Shown in pieces: positions 23,969 to 35,647 of a stretch of 64,000 bases of DNA. The position numbers and the translations under genes are program-made. Below the pieces are notes generated by a model, which was given only the letters and a program-made list of their open reading frames with translations, had not been told where the DNA came from and searched no databases. How positions within the stretch are numbered: the stretch's first letter is position 1; each line of letters begins with the position of its first letter. This DNA comes from Cycas panzhihuaensis (taxonomy: Eukaryota; Cycadophyta), in assembly GCA_023213395.1 (NCBI GenBank), contig CM041465.1, positions 44,027,741-44,091,740 on the forward strand, in the 5' to 3' direction.

Positions 23969-24960
23969 ATGGCACTTCAAATAGTTGTATCTAACACAAT
24001 TAAATTATCTAGTAGTGGTAATTTCTTGGCTTGGAAGAAATAAGTCAAGAACGTACTTGTAATTGACAAATGTTGAACTTATATTTCTGGTGCCACTTCT
24101 AAACCTGAACCCACAGAAGATCTTAATGATCCTACTATTTCTATACCACTGATTCTATTGCCCTTACTACATTTAATGAAAATAATGAAATTACACACTC
24201 CTTTTAATATCTTTCTTATGAAGAAAATATCAATCAAAATATTAAAATTACCACCACTTCAACTAAAACCTAGAACATTATGTGTACACTATATGAAAGT
24301 AAGGACAATTCTAGAGAAGTCATGCTCAAAGCACAACTGTACTCCACTCCTTATACTGGTTTAGTTGTGGTATATTTGACTTAAATCAAAGCATTGAGGA
24401 ATTAATTGAACATACTTGGACAACCACATAATGATAGTGAATTCATATCTTGCATTGTGAATGTAATGCCAATTAGATTTAACTCTCTTATTTCTAAGCT
24501 GTCCCATTCTAATCGTTTTGCCATATTAGACTTTAATACTTTTGAAAGGCTTCTACTACAAGAGGAATGCATTATGAATATACTTAAAGATTCAAGTTCC
24601 TTCTTATCAACTCCTACCTTAGTTGCATGACATAAAATGAGGTAACATCATTAAAACATCAACCAATAGTTTGGTTTAATGAATTTGAATTAATACCAAC
24701 AATGTTAACATCATTTAAATTAGGTTGTTTGTCATTATTGTGGCAAACCAAGTCACATTGCACTAGAATGAAAAAAACGAGAGTCGACCTACAACAACAA
24801 CACTAGAACTACCCTGTAAATAGAGGTAATTCCAACCATGGTCATGGTATTTTCAAGGAGTCAGAAGACCAAATCAGAATGTTCAATACACTAGTAAGGG
24901 CAATGTAAGATATTAGAACTATAACTAATGAAGAAATCAAAATCAAGGAAGCCATATGAT
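23969..24960 (+). pseudogene. Copia G gag
   Basis: The ATG at 23969 begins MALQIVVSNTIKLSSSGNFL, the typical N-terminus of copia gag, followed by LAWKK with the expected Trp. A UBN2-type region continues (NTFERLLLQEECIMN, 24533-24577), then a single zinc knuckle CHYCGKPSHIA with its last Cys lost (about 24733-24765). At least one frameshift near 24160 and several stops break it. The knuckle is followed by an Asn/Thr-rich basic tail, as usual before the protease. Confidence 0.75.
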
Positions 24961-26600
24961 TAACTTTTAATTTTTTTTTTTTATTGCTTCTATAACTCAT
25001 CATTTTGATAAATCTTAGTTGATTCTAGAGCCTCTCAACATATGTCTAGTTCTGAATAATTATTTATAGATACAAGACCAATTCAAGATCAATTTGTAAC
25101 ATTTGGTGAAAATTCTTTATTCAAGGTTTCCAAGATAAAAAATGGTCCTATTTTATTAAATGACTCTGATATTAAGTACCATTTAAACAATGTTGTTTAT
25201 GTACCTAGAATGATAAGAAATTTGTTATCTATCAACTAGATAAATAAGTAGAAGTTTGATGTGCTATTTAACCAGTTTGATAAATGATTCATTATTGATG
25301 TAAATAGCAATTTGGTTGCTACTATATATAAAAACCAAGGCCTCTACAAGATGAATGCTATCTATACACCTACACTTTTGCATAATGAAATTGACATTTA
25401 TAGTAATTCTGCTTCAACTTTTGATAATTCTACTTCAACTTCTAATAGTGAAGAGCAACCTATTTCAAATGTGCATATCTCTTGGACATCTTCCAAAGAC
25501 CAATTATGACATCAATGCCTTGGTTATTTGAATATGAATAGTCTCTATCTACTTTTCAAGCTAAATGTGGTACATGGGTTGCTAAAAATCAAGCAAACCA
25601 ACTATTTTTGTGAAGTATGCATTATGGCAAAACAATATAGAGCACCATTTAAATCAAATGACAAAGTCTAATGTACTAAGGAAACATTAGGACATGTACA
25701 TTTAGATATTTATGGACCAATGTTAGAAGCCTATTTCAATGGTTATTGATTCTTCATCACATTCATTAGTGATTTTTTCTAAAAGGTTTGGGTTTATTTT
25801 CTAAAGTAGAAATAAGAATCATTTAGAAAGTTCAAAGAATTTAAGCATGGTGTCAGGTTCGAAGTTAGTATGTCACTAAAAATCTTTCATTGTGACAATG
25901 GAGATGAATACACTTAAAAAAGAATTCATTTAATTCTACAAGGACAATGGCATTAAAAGGTAATTTTTTACATCTTATACTTCTCAATAAAATAGAGTTG
26001 TTAAGAGGATGAACTAGACCTTGGCCAATAAAGGCAAAGCCATGCTTGTCGTTAAAAATCTTAGACTTCAATTATGGGCTGAAGCTATTAACACTACCAC
26101 ATATCTTACCAACCGAAGTCCAACCAAGGCAATGATAAACATTACACCCGAGGAGGCTTGGATAGGCCAAAAATCTACAGTCTTATGTTTGCATATTTTT
26201 ATATGCATGATATGCATGCATATACTAAAAAAATAGAGAATGAAGCTTGATGACAAAAGCAAAAGATGCATGTTCATTGGCTATATGTCTAGATATAAAG
26301 CCTATAAACTTTATGATTCTACTACACACCAAATGCACACATCTTAGGATGTAATTTTTTTTGAAGAAAATCAGGACTGGGATCTATAACAAATTTCTTT
26401 TTTTAATGATCAAGAGGATACTACAATAACTATTATTCCTCCTCAAGTCATATAAAATGTTCTTGAAATTACAATGCCTGCATCTACAACTTATTCTCTT
26501 GATCCTTCGTCTACACCTCCTCCTTCTACTTCTAATTAAATAATTTCTCTAGAAGGCATTCGAGTAGAGGTTACTTGAAAATAACTTCTAAAATAGTACT
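24961..26600 (+). pseudogene. Copia G protease and integrase
   Basis: Protease active site LVDSRASQHM at about 25015-25044, with Gly of DSG changed to Arg. YVPRMIRNLLSI (about 25200-25235) is the conserved copia segment after it. Integrase: pre-integrase QCLGYLNMNSL (about 25512), zinc region CEVCIMAKQ (25609-25635), HVHLDIYGP (about 25693-25720), FHCDNGDEYT (about 25888-25918). The PQQNG motif is broken by TAA at 25988-25990, with a further Gln-to-TAG at 26015-26017. YLTNRSPTKAM lies near 26103. The C-terminal segment continues to about 26400 (KSKRCMFIGYMSR near 26256-26290). Confidence 0.78.
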
Positions 26601-28205
26601 TACAAATGATATCTTTTGCCCCATTACCTCCCTAAGCACCAAAAACATAATCAAAATACATGCCATCTACAAACTTTGACTTAATGGCATAAGTATTATC
26701 TACTACCGAACCTTCTACTTCTGAGGAGGTAGTTTCAGGTAACAAATGGTAAGTTGCAATGAATGATAAAATGAATGTTATTATTCAAAATGACACTTAA
26801 GAGCTAGTTGAGCTGCTAGTAGGAAAGAAACCAATTAGCTGTTGTTAGATCTGTAAAATAAAATTTCATATAGATGGTTCTATCCAACACTACTCGATTG
26901 GAAACCATATGTCTTAAACAAATTAAGGGCATTGACTATGCTAAAACATTTGCTCCTATTGCTAATATGACCACTATTTAGCTTGTTTTGGCACTAACAA
27001 CTCAATTTCTTTGGCTTGTTTATCAAATAGATGTTAAAAGTATCTTTCTAAATGGCGACTTACAAGAGAAAGTATATCTAAATCAACTTCTTGGTTATGT
27101 TATTTGTGGTAACGAACACTTAGTTTGTAAATTAAAGAAGGCTTTATATGGCCTCAAACAATCATCTTACACATGGTACACGAAAATTGATGAGTATTTT
27201 TTTAAAGCATGGGCTCATTCGCTCATCCTTGGATTCTAACTTGTACATCAAAGTTTGAAATAATTTCATCATATTAGTCATTCTTTATGTTGATGATTTA
27301 TTGATAATTGGTAACGACACTGAATATATCTCTTATCTCTAAGGGAAACTCAATTATAACTTTGAGATGACTAACCTTACACTATTGTATTATTTTCTTA
27401 GCATGGAAGTTTGGCAATAAACAAGTTGTATCTTCCTTTCACAATCCAAATATATAAGGGAGATATTATAGAAGTTCAAGATGGAGGATTGTAAGCCTTC
27501 ACCAACCCTACTAGAGATAGGACTTAAGTTGGATATTAGTGAGCTTGGTAAACCTATTGATCCCACCTTGTATATACAACTTGTAGGGAGTTTGATTTAT
27601 TTGACTTGTACTTGCCTTGACATATCTTCTATAGTTTGAATCTACTCAAGGTTTATCGCAGCCCAAAGTTTCACATTGGAATATAACTAAGTGAATTTTG
27701 AGATATCTTCATAGTTTGTTGTAATTTGGCATTAACTAATACCAGGTGGATAATACTTTTTTGGCAAGTTTCATAGATGTAGATTGGGTTGGATGTTGAG
27801 ATAGTAGAAAAATCAACCTCAGGCTACTATTTTAATATGGGTTCAATAGTTGTTTCCTGGAGTAATAAGAAGCAACTAAATGTTACTTTGTCATCTATAG
27901 AAGTTAAATATAAAGCAACTGTTAGTGTAACTATCAAAGCTGTCTAGCTTAGAAGAATTCTTATCAAGCTTGATCTTGAACATACATAAGCTACTCCATT
28001 CTTCTGTAATAACCAAAGTATTCTGAAAATGGCAAAAAATCTAACGTTCCATGCAAGGACAAAGCATATTGAGGTGCACCATTATTTTATCAGAGAACAT
28101 GTTCAGGATGGTGAAATTGATTTAGTCTATAAATCAATCGATGAACAAGTTGTAAATATTTTCATTAAAGCACTTGGTAAGGACAAATTTAAGTGGTTTT
28201 AGCAT
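26601..28205 (+). pseudogene. Copia G reverse transcriptase and RNase H
   Basis: RT: KQIKGIDYAKTFAPIA (about 26915-26962), QIDVKSIFLNGDLQEKVY (about 27026-27080), [15 protein letters not shown] (about 27136-27180) and an intact catalytic YVDD at 27286-27297. LYIQLVGSLIYLT follows at about 27568-27606. RNase H shows ASFIDVDWVGC (about 27766), VSWSNKKQ (about 27854-27878), EVKYKAT with Glu kept, and CNNQSILKMAKN (about 28005-28040), and ends DKFKWF near 28183-28200. Stops and one or two frameshifts remain, notably near 27240 and 27800. Confidence 0.85.
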
Positions 28206-28238
28206 AACCTCAATATTCAAATTAATGAACTCACCATT

Positions 28239-28247
28239 AAGGGAGGG
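28239..28247 (+). other. Polypurine tract of copia G
   Basis: AAGGGAGGG lies directly before the TG of the 3' LTR at 28248; it is the plus-strand priming site in this element. Confidence 0.85.
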
Positions 28248-28664
28248 TGATAGAATTAATGATTATTTCATTAATTCATTAATGTACTTTGTAATCACCT
28301 TATAAACATAAGGCACTTTAATAACATAATGTTATGAAGTGTAAACATATTTTATGTTACAACTATGATTTGTAAGCACTAGTTTGTGGGGTCAAACGCC
28401 CATTTTCTTTATTGTAATTGTTTCATGCATGAGTGCCACTAGTCACCATGCATGGACTTAAATTGTACTTTATATTATTTTGTTTTCTTTGTAAATGAAC
28501 ATAGAGTTGGAGAGGTTGCTCTTGTATTTTAAGAATTCAATGTTAATGAAAGATGGTTATGGAGTTTGAACCAATTTTCACCCCTTTGTTTCATTATGTA
28601 CTGATTTGATCTTTTTGCCTATGAATGCCTTTATTTAGGTGTGAAGTTAATCTTACTCCTCTCA
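28248..28664 (+). repeat. 3' LTR of copia G (417 bp)
   Basis: Starts TGATAGAATTAATG and ends CCTCTCA at 28664. It matches 20976-21476 apart from the insertion in the 5' copy, so it documents the empty site of that insertion. It contains a plausible promoter region (TATATTATTTTG near 28471). Confidence 0.9.
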
Positions 28665-28975
28665 TACTTCTCTCCTCTTTTGGAAAAGCTTCACTAATGA
28701 AAAATGTTTTCAGATCTTCTTTTGTTCCTAAATTATAGGGGGCACCTTTCTCCAATGTTCTATTTGAAGTTTCAAGTTTTGACTTTTTGAATTTAAGAAA
28801 ATTATTAATATCAAATAAAGCTTTGATGAAATCATACCCTTAGGCTTTTTCAATGTTTTTCCATCAAGATTAGCATCTACCTCCATTTTAGTAGTGTCAA
28901 ATATATAGATTTGACATGACAAATTTAGATGGTCCTTGGTTGAACCATATAAACTATATTTGCTTTTAGTCATTG
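28665..28975 (-). pseudogene. Gypsy G2 pol, upstream part (pre-RT)
   Basis: Minus-strand coding that continues into 20970 once copia G is set aside. It shows LGTKEDLKTFFISEAFPKEE (about 28725-28670), the segment gypsy elements carry just before KEFHDVFAW and RT. 28728-28973 is open for 81 codons and contains KMEVDANLDGKTLKKPKG. Upstream of 28975 no gag or protease is visible, so G2 is 5' truncated or decayed beyond recognition. Confidence 0.7.
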
Positions 28976-31702
28976 AAAAATGATAATTTTATCCTTTAAA
29001 AAATAAATAGTTTTATGAAGGAAAATTAAATAAAAGGGTTTGATAAGTAGGTGGCCAGAACTATGAATAATTCATTTATTATTCATAAATGACTAAAAAT
29101 AACTAGAAAAAACATTAAAAGTTGATAGAAATCATTTAATGTATTTAGAATTGATATTTCCTTGCATACAATAAATTATTCCAATTGTAGGAAGTAAGTG
29201 AAATGGTGTATATTCTATTTCTAAGATCACATATTACTATTAAATGTACGAAGCCTCTTAAATGCATTATATTTCTCAAAAATTATGTTTATTAGAATTG
29301 TAATATAAAGAAATAAAAGAATGAACTATAGGAAAAAGAATTAACAAGCATCATAATTGAATAGTACTTGCACCTAATGCATGATTAGAATGTAAGTAAT
29401 GGAATGTATATATTGTTAGAAATTCCCTATTATATATGCATTTAAATAGTTCAAGAAATTGCATTATTTTATTGTAATAAATAATATATGATTACAATGA
29501 TCCATGATTAAGTAAACATCCACTTTTACCTTAATATAACATAAGCACTTTCTTGGATGTTAAACATGAGTGAACATGTGATTCAAGTATTAAGTACAAA
29601 ATCTAAAATCTCAAACATGTGAATTAGGACTTATAAGACCCTTACTACTTATGCAATTTCCTTGATTGACTAAGGAAGACTCTCAAGAAGACCCATTAGG
29701 TGGTTGTACCCCTTTGTATGTGTTGCTTTGGAAGGAACCATTGGGTAGTTAAGTAACCCTAGAAAAAAGTGTAATCCTTATTACATTTTTTGCTTGAAGA
29801 AGACCTTAGTGAAGGTTATGAAATGAGTAGCACATAAGCATGGGAATGCTCATGGTCTCTTTTCTATGTGAGATCGAGAAGGGGCATAATTTTAGACATT
29901 ACTATGTTTAAAAAAGTCTTAAATAACGTTGAAAATAGTTTATGAATATAGGGATGTTTCTAACCTCATTGTCATAAAAGATCAAGGAAAAGTATAACTA
30001 TAGTCATAATGAGTCAAACCCATGAACATGGAATGGAATGAGAATGTTCATTTATGTGGATTAGCCAATATACAAGGTGTTGCATTCCTTATTAACTTTA
30101 TGGTAATAAGAGGAAGACTCCTTAATAGATCCTAATGGTGTTTGTACAAATGGAATGAGGAGTATAAAAGCATGTCCACTAGGATAAAACTTGTGTAGTT
30201 GATACATCCTTGAGGATAGGTCCTCTAGATTTAATAATCGATTATCCACTTATATGTATTACAAAGTATCATGAATAAATAAATATGGAAAGATGTTCTT
30301 TCATTGAGAAAGTGGGCTCTTCTTAGATAAAATAATCACCTTGTACATCTAAAAGGATTAGTGACAAGTAGGTGTAGTTAGTTAAATGCCATAGCTATTA
30401 AGCTATATATGTCACATCTAAAAATGAGACATGGATGTTATTCTTATATTTGATGTGTGGGAGCACTACCACAAAGTTGGGCATTGTAGAAGGTGGGTGT
30501 GCTGAATATTTGCCTTTTAGTGTGGGCCCACACCTATTCTCATAAACTTGCATTGGGACTCGACACATCACTTCTTCATTCACAGGCCACAGGACATTAA
30601 GGTCTTTCTTTTACTAAGACCCACACCAACATTCTCACATTGGAACTTAATGTCAAGCTCTCCTTTCCTACAAGAGGCAGGATGCGTGAGGCAAGAGAAT
30701 TACCATTTTGTTTCCTTTTTTAGCTTAAATAATTGAGATCAAACTTATTGCTTTCATCTGGTAGCTCAGACTTTTTTATAATTTTGTCTTATCCTTTTAC
30801 TGTGCTTCACCACAAATGACCGTGATGTCATCAAGTTGTTCTGATCCAATGATCTAGGTGTCTTTGTGACACTACCTATTCTCGTCGGTCACATCCTGTG
30901 CCTTTGTTCAACTTCTATCTTCCAATGTGTGGGAAATAAGACATGGGAGATTGACTTCATAAAGTTTCTAAGACATGTTCTACTGCTTGTCTAAACCTTT
31001 CCACCTTACTTCTTCGTTGATGGCTTCAATCTTCTTAAGAGTCTATTTTCAAACTTCCATCTAATACGCATCAATCTTTTATTTTTTCTCAAAACTAAAA
31101 TATAAAGTATCTCGTTTATTTAATCTTTTGACAAAAAGAACCCATCTTCCTCTATGTTTTCACTTAAATTGTCTTTGTGTCGCAGAGATCATCGCCAAGT
31201 GAAAGTCACAAACATGATGGGCTTTATTAGTCAAATTTTTTAGTAGATACCCTGTTGCTAGTAATAGAGCCCACTAACTTAAATTTACATTTGTTTTATT
31301 TTTAGTTTTTTTGCATTTTCATATAAATGAATTTCACATCTCTTCATAGTGGTGTAGTTTTTGCTTATCAACGAAAGTGCAAGGTCCAAAATGTATGCCT
31401 ACCAATTAAAGCTAATCTTAACGCGTTCTCATATCGTGCAGTTATGTGCTTTAAGAAGGGTCACTATTAAGAGGGCACTCTAATTGGATTTCTACTTTGG
31501 AATTCAAGAATGCTTGCTTATCCAAGTTAGAAAGCATGATTGTTTCACCAAAATACCTTATTGCATTCTGAGTGAGGAGCTTAATAGTAATGGAATAATT
31601 AGAAAGCGAAGTCATTTTTTGAGCGATTGCACAAGACCCTGCCAATGTATTTTCAATAAGAAGAAAATCCTTTTATTTCTTTACTAGAAGCAGAAGTAAT
31701 AT
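28976..31702. other. Non-coding AT-rich region
   Basis: No gene or element ends found. Two stretches about 420 bp apart (29650-29760 and 30070-30170) look weakly alike (GAAGACTC...ATTAGGTGG/ATCCTAATGG), suggesting an old degenerate duplication. Short open stretches here have no recognisable motif. Confidence 0.4.
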
Positions 31703-32520
31703 TAGTTTTACTCCACGTAGAGAAGGGAAGGGCCAACCAATCTTACTAGCCCAGTGATAGCCCATAGCCTATCTACTTCATGGGGTGCAACATGCAACCC
31801 CATAATAAGAATAATGACATGTGCCTTCCCTTCGCTACATAGAGTAAAACTATGGGTTAGCTTGGATATATTGCTTGTATTTCCTTGTGGGTGCAACTTA
31901 TATCTCACTTGTATATTGACCTAGAGCATATAGAAACCCATCTTAGAATAGTGGTCAATCCTTAATAGTGCCATCTATGATTATGGGCATAGTGCATAGA
32001 CAATGACTGGCTATTGTCTATGCATTATGCCATATCCAACTTATGACAATAAGGGCCATCCACTTTATATGTCAAAGCATGCTCCACTATTCTAGTATGA
32101 TCCCCAACAGATCCCACACTCTTAGTTTTACTCCACGTTATGAGGGGAAGGGGCCGACCAATCTTACTAGCATAGTGATGCACTGTATTGCTATATAATA
32201 ACCATACATCTTCCCTATCTTCAGGGCATGTTGTATATGCATATACGCTATGGATCCCACCACTATTGGCAAGAGTGCAGTGGCCAGGCTCCCAGATCAC
32301 CTCTATCATTAATAGAGTGTGGATCTAGTATCTTGCTCGTAACTTTCTTTGGAGCATATATGAACCTATTCTTAGAACAATGGCTTGGCCCAAGTAGTGG
32401 CCAAGCAAAAATTACCTTGTTTGATCCCTTTCCTTCACCCCACCTTTCCCCCCAAAATGTGAACGAAGCACCAATAAGAAATAATTCAATAGGTTAACCC
32501 TTTCTTGAGCGTAGTGAAGG
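31703..32520. repeat. Imperfect repeat with a 420-bp period
   Basis: AGTTTTACTCCACG at about 31706 and 32126 begins a roughly 60-bp block that recurs (shared AACCAATCTTACTAGC-like core). GAGCATATAGAAACCC (about 31925) recurs as GAGCATATATGAACC (about 32352). In unit one the block also occurs inverted at about 31823-31855 (CTTCCCTTCGCTACATAGAG), giving a foldback. A third partial match, GTAGTGAAGGGAAGGGCC, is near 32513. No coding is supported. Confidence 0.55.
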
Positions 32521-33903
32521 GAAGGGCCAAATCTGCCCCTTGGCTTATATCGAGATATTTATTCCTTTACACAACAATTTGCTTCTCAAATTGACAAATT
32601 AGAAGAGATGCCAACTGACAATCGTATCTAAAAACAACAATTAGGGGATATTGGTATCGTCACCGCACAATAAGCAAAGAATTGGGGATTTAGTGGTAAG
32701 AGGTTGTGCACCTCATCATTCCTCTCATTATTTTGCAAATATATGTAGTCTGAAACCTTAAGGTTTCCCACTCATAATTCCTTCTCCCTACGTTAACCTA
32801 GCAACATCTTTGCTAGCAATCCATGACAAAAATTTTGTAAAATTGCAAAACCACAAAAGTGGGAAATTATGCAAAAGCCTCCTTCTCAAGCTTTTAGACC
32901 ATTTTGACTAATTCAAAGGCTGCCACTAACTCCTGTGATTGTTTAGCTAGATATGAAACACCATCAAAGCTTGATAACATTCAAATGTGTCACCCTTTGG
33001 TACAACTCATCGATGAGCACAGTAATACCCCAAGATAGCAACATAGATTATAAGATGGTTTGTTAGAGGAAATTTGTATTGTTTATAGTGAATGCTTGGT
33101 TGGGTATTAATGAACTTGTATGATTAAACACACTTGTATAATCAATTACATTACATGAGACAGTCAAAAGCATTCAACAATGCATACAAACACACACATA
33201 TACAAAACCTAGTTGTGAGTTGTAAGAATCATGCCATAATCATGGGTTCTAATATTATAACACCCCACCTAGTACCCATTCTATATTTTATTATATATTC
33301 TATTTTCCTATATTTCATTCCATGAAGTGATGCCATTATCCATTGTTGGAAAATGGGAGTTAGTAAAATGCCCCATTATGTGTGTAAGATGGACCTTAAT
33401 ACATTTTCATATACTATGCATGTGATGTTATTAATAGAATGCATTATCGTTAACTTGATATAAACCTAGGTCGTATGTTATGTCAATGTAGCTCTGGTGA
33501 ATGCAACCATGTTTATGGGAATACTTTGAATCATCTAAAAAGAAGTGAGGAATCCCCTATCTTTAGTCCATACTCCTTGCTCATCTTAATTGCTAGGTAC
33601 ATTTGCCATTGGATGTTTCTTTGTCAAATACTCATCCCTATTGTTTCCATAGTAATGCATCTTCTATTAAAATTACATCAAACCACTAACATTATTATTC
33701 TCATAAGTATGATTATGGCAAGGCCGATTATGTGAGAAAATGATCAAAAGCATCCACAAATCTAAAAACAACAATTAGGGCATGTAAAATCCTCTATGTA
33801 TAAGTGAAAATGGATCAAAACTAATAATCAAATGGTGCTATGCGAGTGAAATTTATCAACACAAAATGAAAATCATGAAACATAAAGATATATTACAGGC
33901 ATA
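32521..33903. other. Non-coding region
   Basis: No gene supported. A 21-bp string, ATCTAAAAACAACAATTAGG plus G, occurs at about 32626 and again near 33759 in the same orientation; its origin is unknown. Confidence 0.4.
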
Positions 33904-34212
33904 ATAAGTGAAATATGTGTGTCAAAATGATCTCATTTGAGATATTTATAGGCATAATGAGGAATAAAATCATTCTTATGGTAAGTGCCATGTCCATGGA
34001 GGTGGACTATAAGGCTAAGGTGCCCTCGAAAGAGAGATATCTAAACATGGACAATAACTAGTTATCCACTTTAAAAGGCAACTAAAATTCCCTTTAAACC
34101 TGAATAAGTATTAAAGCTAAGAACTTTAGGTGCCCCCTCCTTACTCGAGGGAATGACTATTGACTTAAACTTTCTGCCTCTTAGAAAGAACATTTCTTAA
34201 CAGCTCACTTCG
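33904..34212. repeat. 309-bp tandem duplication, copy 1 (uninterrupted)
   Basis: Begins ATAAGTGAAATATGT and contains AACTAGTTATCCACTTT and GGTGCCCCCTCCTTACTCG. It is followed directly by a second copy starting at 34213. Copy 1 has the intact target ATAGG at 33948-33952, where copy 2 is split by the gag-only LTR element. Function unknown; non-coding. Confidence 0.85.
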
Positions 34213-34261
34213 ATAAGTGAAATATGTATGTCAAAATGATCTCATGTGAGATATTTATAGG
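34213..34261. repeat. 309-bp tandem duplication, copy 2, left part
   Basis: Matches 33904-33952 closely and ends with ATAGG (34257-34261), the left target duplication of the inserted element. The rest of this copy resumes at 36724. Confidence 0.85.
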
Positions 34262-34484
34262 TGTTAGAAAATAGAACCTGCAATAAGATATTGGAAAACA
34301 AAACAGAACAACTCTGCAGGATCGAACGGTACCCTTAAGGTACCTCAAATTGTATTAACAAAACATCCTTACCACATCATACAATATGATACACTATGTT
34401 GTGTATTTATAATACATGTTAATATAGTGAGAGTGGAACCCACTTGCATGTGGGACAAAACAAATGTACATTAATATTCCAACA
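34262..34484 (-). repeat. 3' LTR of the gag-only element
   Basis: TGTTAGAAAATAG at 34262 to ATATTCCAACA at 34484, exactly 223 bp, the same length as the other LTR. It contains an inverted pair GGTACC/GGTACC around CCTTAA (about 34329-34344). Confidence 0.95.
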
Positions 34485-34493
34485 CTCCTCCTT
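34485..34493 (-). other. Polypurine tract of the gag-only element
   Basis: Reads AAGGAGGAG on the minus strand, directly before the 3' LTR. Confidence 0.8.
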
Positions 34494-34633
34494 AATGCAC
34501 ATTTGAATCATTTGTACTTGTAACGCCTTGTCCTTGGAAGTGTCTCGAAAATGGTGTATTCAACTCGATCATTGTCTTCAAACTTGTAGTGATGTCTTTG
34601 CTATAGAATGATGTATTCATCTTGATTTGTGTC

Positions 34634-35647
34634 TTAAATTACGTACTGATGTCTTTGTAGGATGATGTCCTCAACTTGATTTATGTCTTCAATCCTGTAG
34701 TGATGATGTTGATGTAGCAGCTCTAGCAAGTGCAAATCATGATTCTTCATTGTGCCTGGCCTAGTTTGATTTTGATGTAGATCCTGTAAACAACCATCTT
34801 CAATCACAACTTGCATGTCATCATTATCCCGTATAAACTCTTGATCACTATGTACAATAGTGATTTCTTCAATCTTTGGAGCGGCATCTTGATCAACTAG
34901 CCTACTCTTTGAAATTGAATTAATACTCAAAGTAGGAACATCATTCAAACTTGAATAAATACTTAAAGTAGGAATATCATCAACATAAGGCTCATCCTTT
35001 ATAGGACCATCATATTCATATTCAATGGTGTCATCTATATAAACCTTTATCAACTTATAATTTTCAATGTCTTTATCAATTGTTGTAGTCTCATCAATGC
35101 ATTCAACTATCATTTCCTTACATTCAATAGAAATTTCATCAGTACTAATACATTCTTCATCTTGAGATATCGTTTTATTAGTATTATTGATATTTTCTTC
35201 ATTCATTATCCCCGTACCATAACCATAACTGACCTTAATTGCATTTTCAATCATTTGTTGTGTCTCTTCAAGAGTTTGTTCAAATACTTCCCTTAGAAAA
35301 TCCCAAGCTTCTTTAGCATTACTTACATGTAGAATCATATGAATGATAAAATAGTATTTGGAAGGAAGATCAACCTCATTGAATGTAGCACGAATCATAA
35401 TGAATGCCTTTCTATCTTTCTTATCAAGCATTTTCTTTTCTTCTTCATCCTTAGGGATATCATATTCATCAGTAACAATCTTCCACAAATCTCTAACTAT
35501 GAATAAACATCTCATTTTAATTGTCCAAAAGAAGTAGTCTTCACCATTACACTTAGGTATTGGAAGAAACGAATCCCTTAGGTAGTATTCATTTGTTTCA
35601 GGAACATACATAACCACATCATTATCCTCCATGATTGTAAATGCCAT
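34634..35647 (-). CDS. Intact copia-type Gag-like protein, 337 aa
   Basis: Longest uninterrupted ORF in the window and the only gene of its element. Residues 34-45 (NGEDYFFWTIKM) match the N-terminal pattern of plant copia Gag (DUF4219 type). Residues 80-123 (RKAFIMIRATFN ... AKEAWDFLREVFE) match the start of the UBN2 capsid domain. From about residue 124 the protein departs from ordinary Gag: a long acidic, Ile/Thr/Glu/Asp-rich region (150-285) with an internal duplication at 223-247 (IPTLSIYSSLN, VPTLSINSISK), then a His/Leu-rich end (HDLHLLELLHQHHHY). There is no zinc knuckle, protease or membrane segment. The ATG at 35647 is the first in frame, with a Met at residue 6 as the alternative start. 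The likely role, by inference, is packaging the element RNA in a particle built with a helper element. Confidence 0.85.
   Translation of the reverse strand: MAFTIMEDNDVVMYVPETNEYYLRDSFLPIPKCNGEDYFFWTIKMRCLFIVRDLWKIVTDEYDIPKDEEEKKMLDKKDRKAFIMIRATFNEVDLPSKYYFIIHMILHVSNAKEAWDFLREVFEQTLEETQQMIENAIKVSYGYGTGIMNEENINNTNKTISQDEECISTDEISIECKEMIVECIDETTTIDKDIENYKLIKVYIDDTIEYEYDGPIKDEPYVDDIPTLSIYSSLNDVPTLSINSISKSRLVDQDAAPKIEEITIVHSDQEFIRDNDDMQVVIEDGCLQDLHQNQTRPGTMKNHDLHLLELLHQHHHYRIEDINQVEDIILQRHQYVI

Larger units (their letters stand above)
20976..28664 (+). mobile_element. Complete copia element G (7.7 kb) inserted in gypsy G2
   Basis: Both LTRs start TGATAGAATTAATG (20976 and 28248). The 5' LTR is followed by a tRNA-iMet primer site and the 3' LTR is preceded by AAGGGAGGG. 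Between them lie a 2.5-kb leader, gag, protease, integrase, RT and RNase H in copia order. Flanking 5-bp sites are TACCA and TACTT, a diverged target duplication; when one copy is left out, the minus-strand G2 reading frame is continuous across the site. The element is dead: every domain has stops and the protease site is DSR instead of DSG. Confidence 0.93.

Noticed and set aside
31703-31855. MITE-like foldback
   Set aside because: Inverted arms are present, but target duplications and clear termini are not; described as part of the 420-bp repeat instead.
32025-32309. Minus-strand 94-codon open stretch with several Cys, His and Trp
   Set aside because: No recognisable motif. It overlaps the 420-bp-spaced repeat and the other repeat unit does not preserve the reading, so it is treated as chance.
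28976-33903. CRISPR-like or short-spacer array
   Set aside because: Repeats here are few, imperfect and hundreds of bases apart; nothing resembles regular repeats with spacers, and the context is a plant genome.
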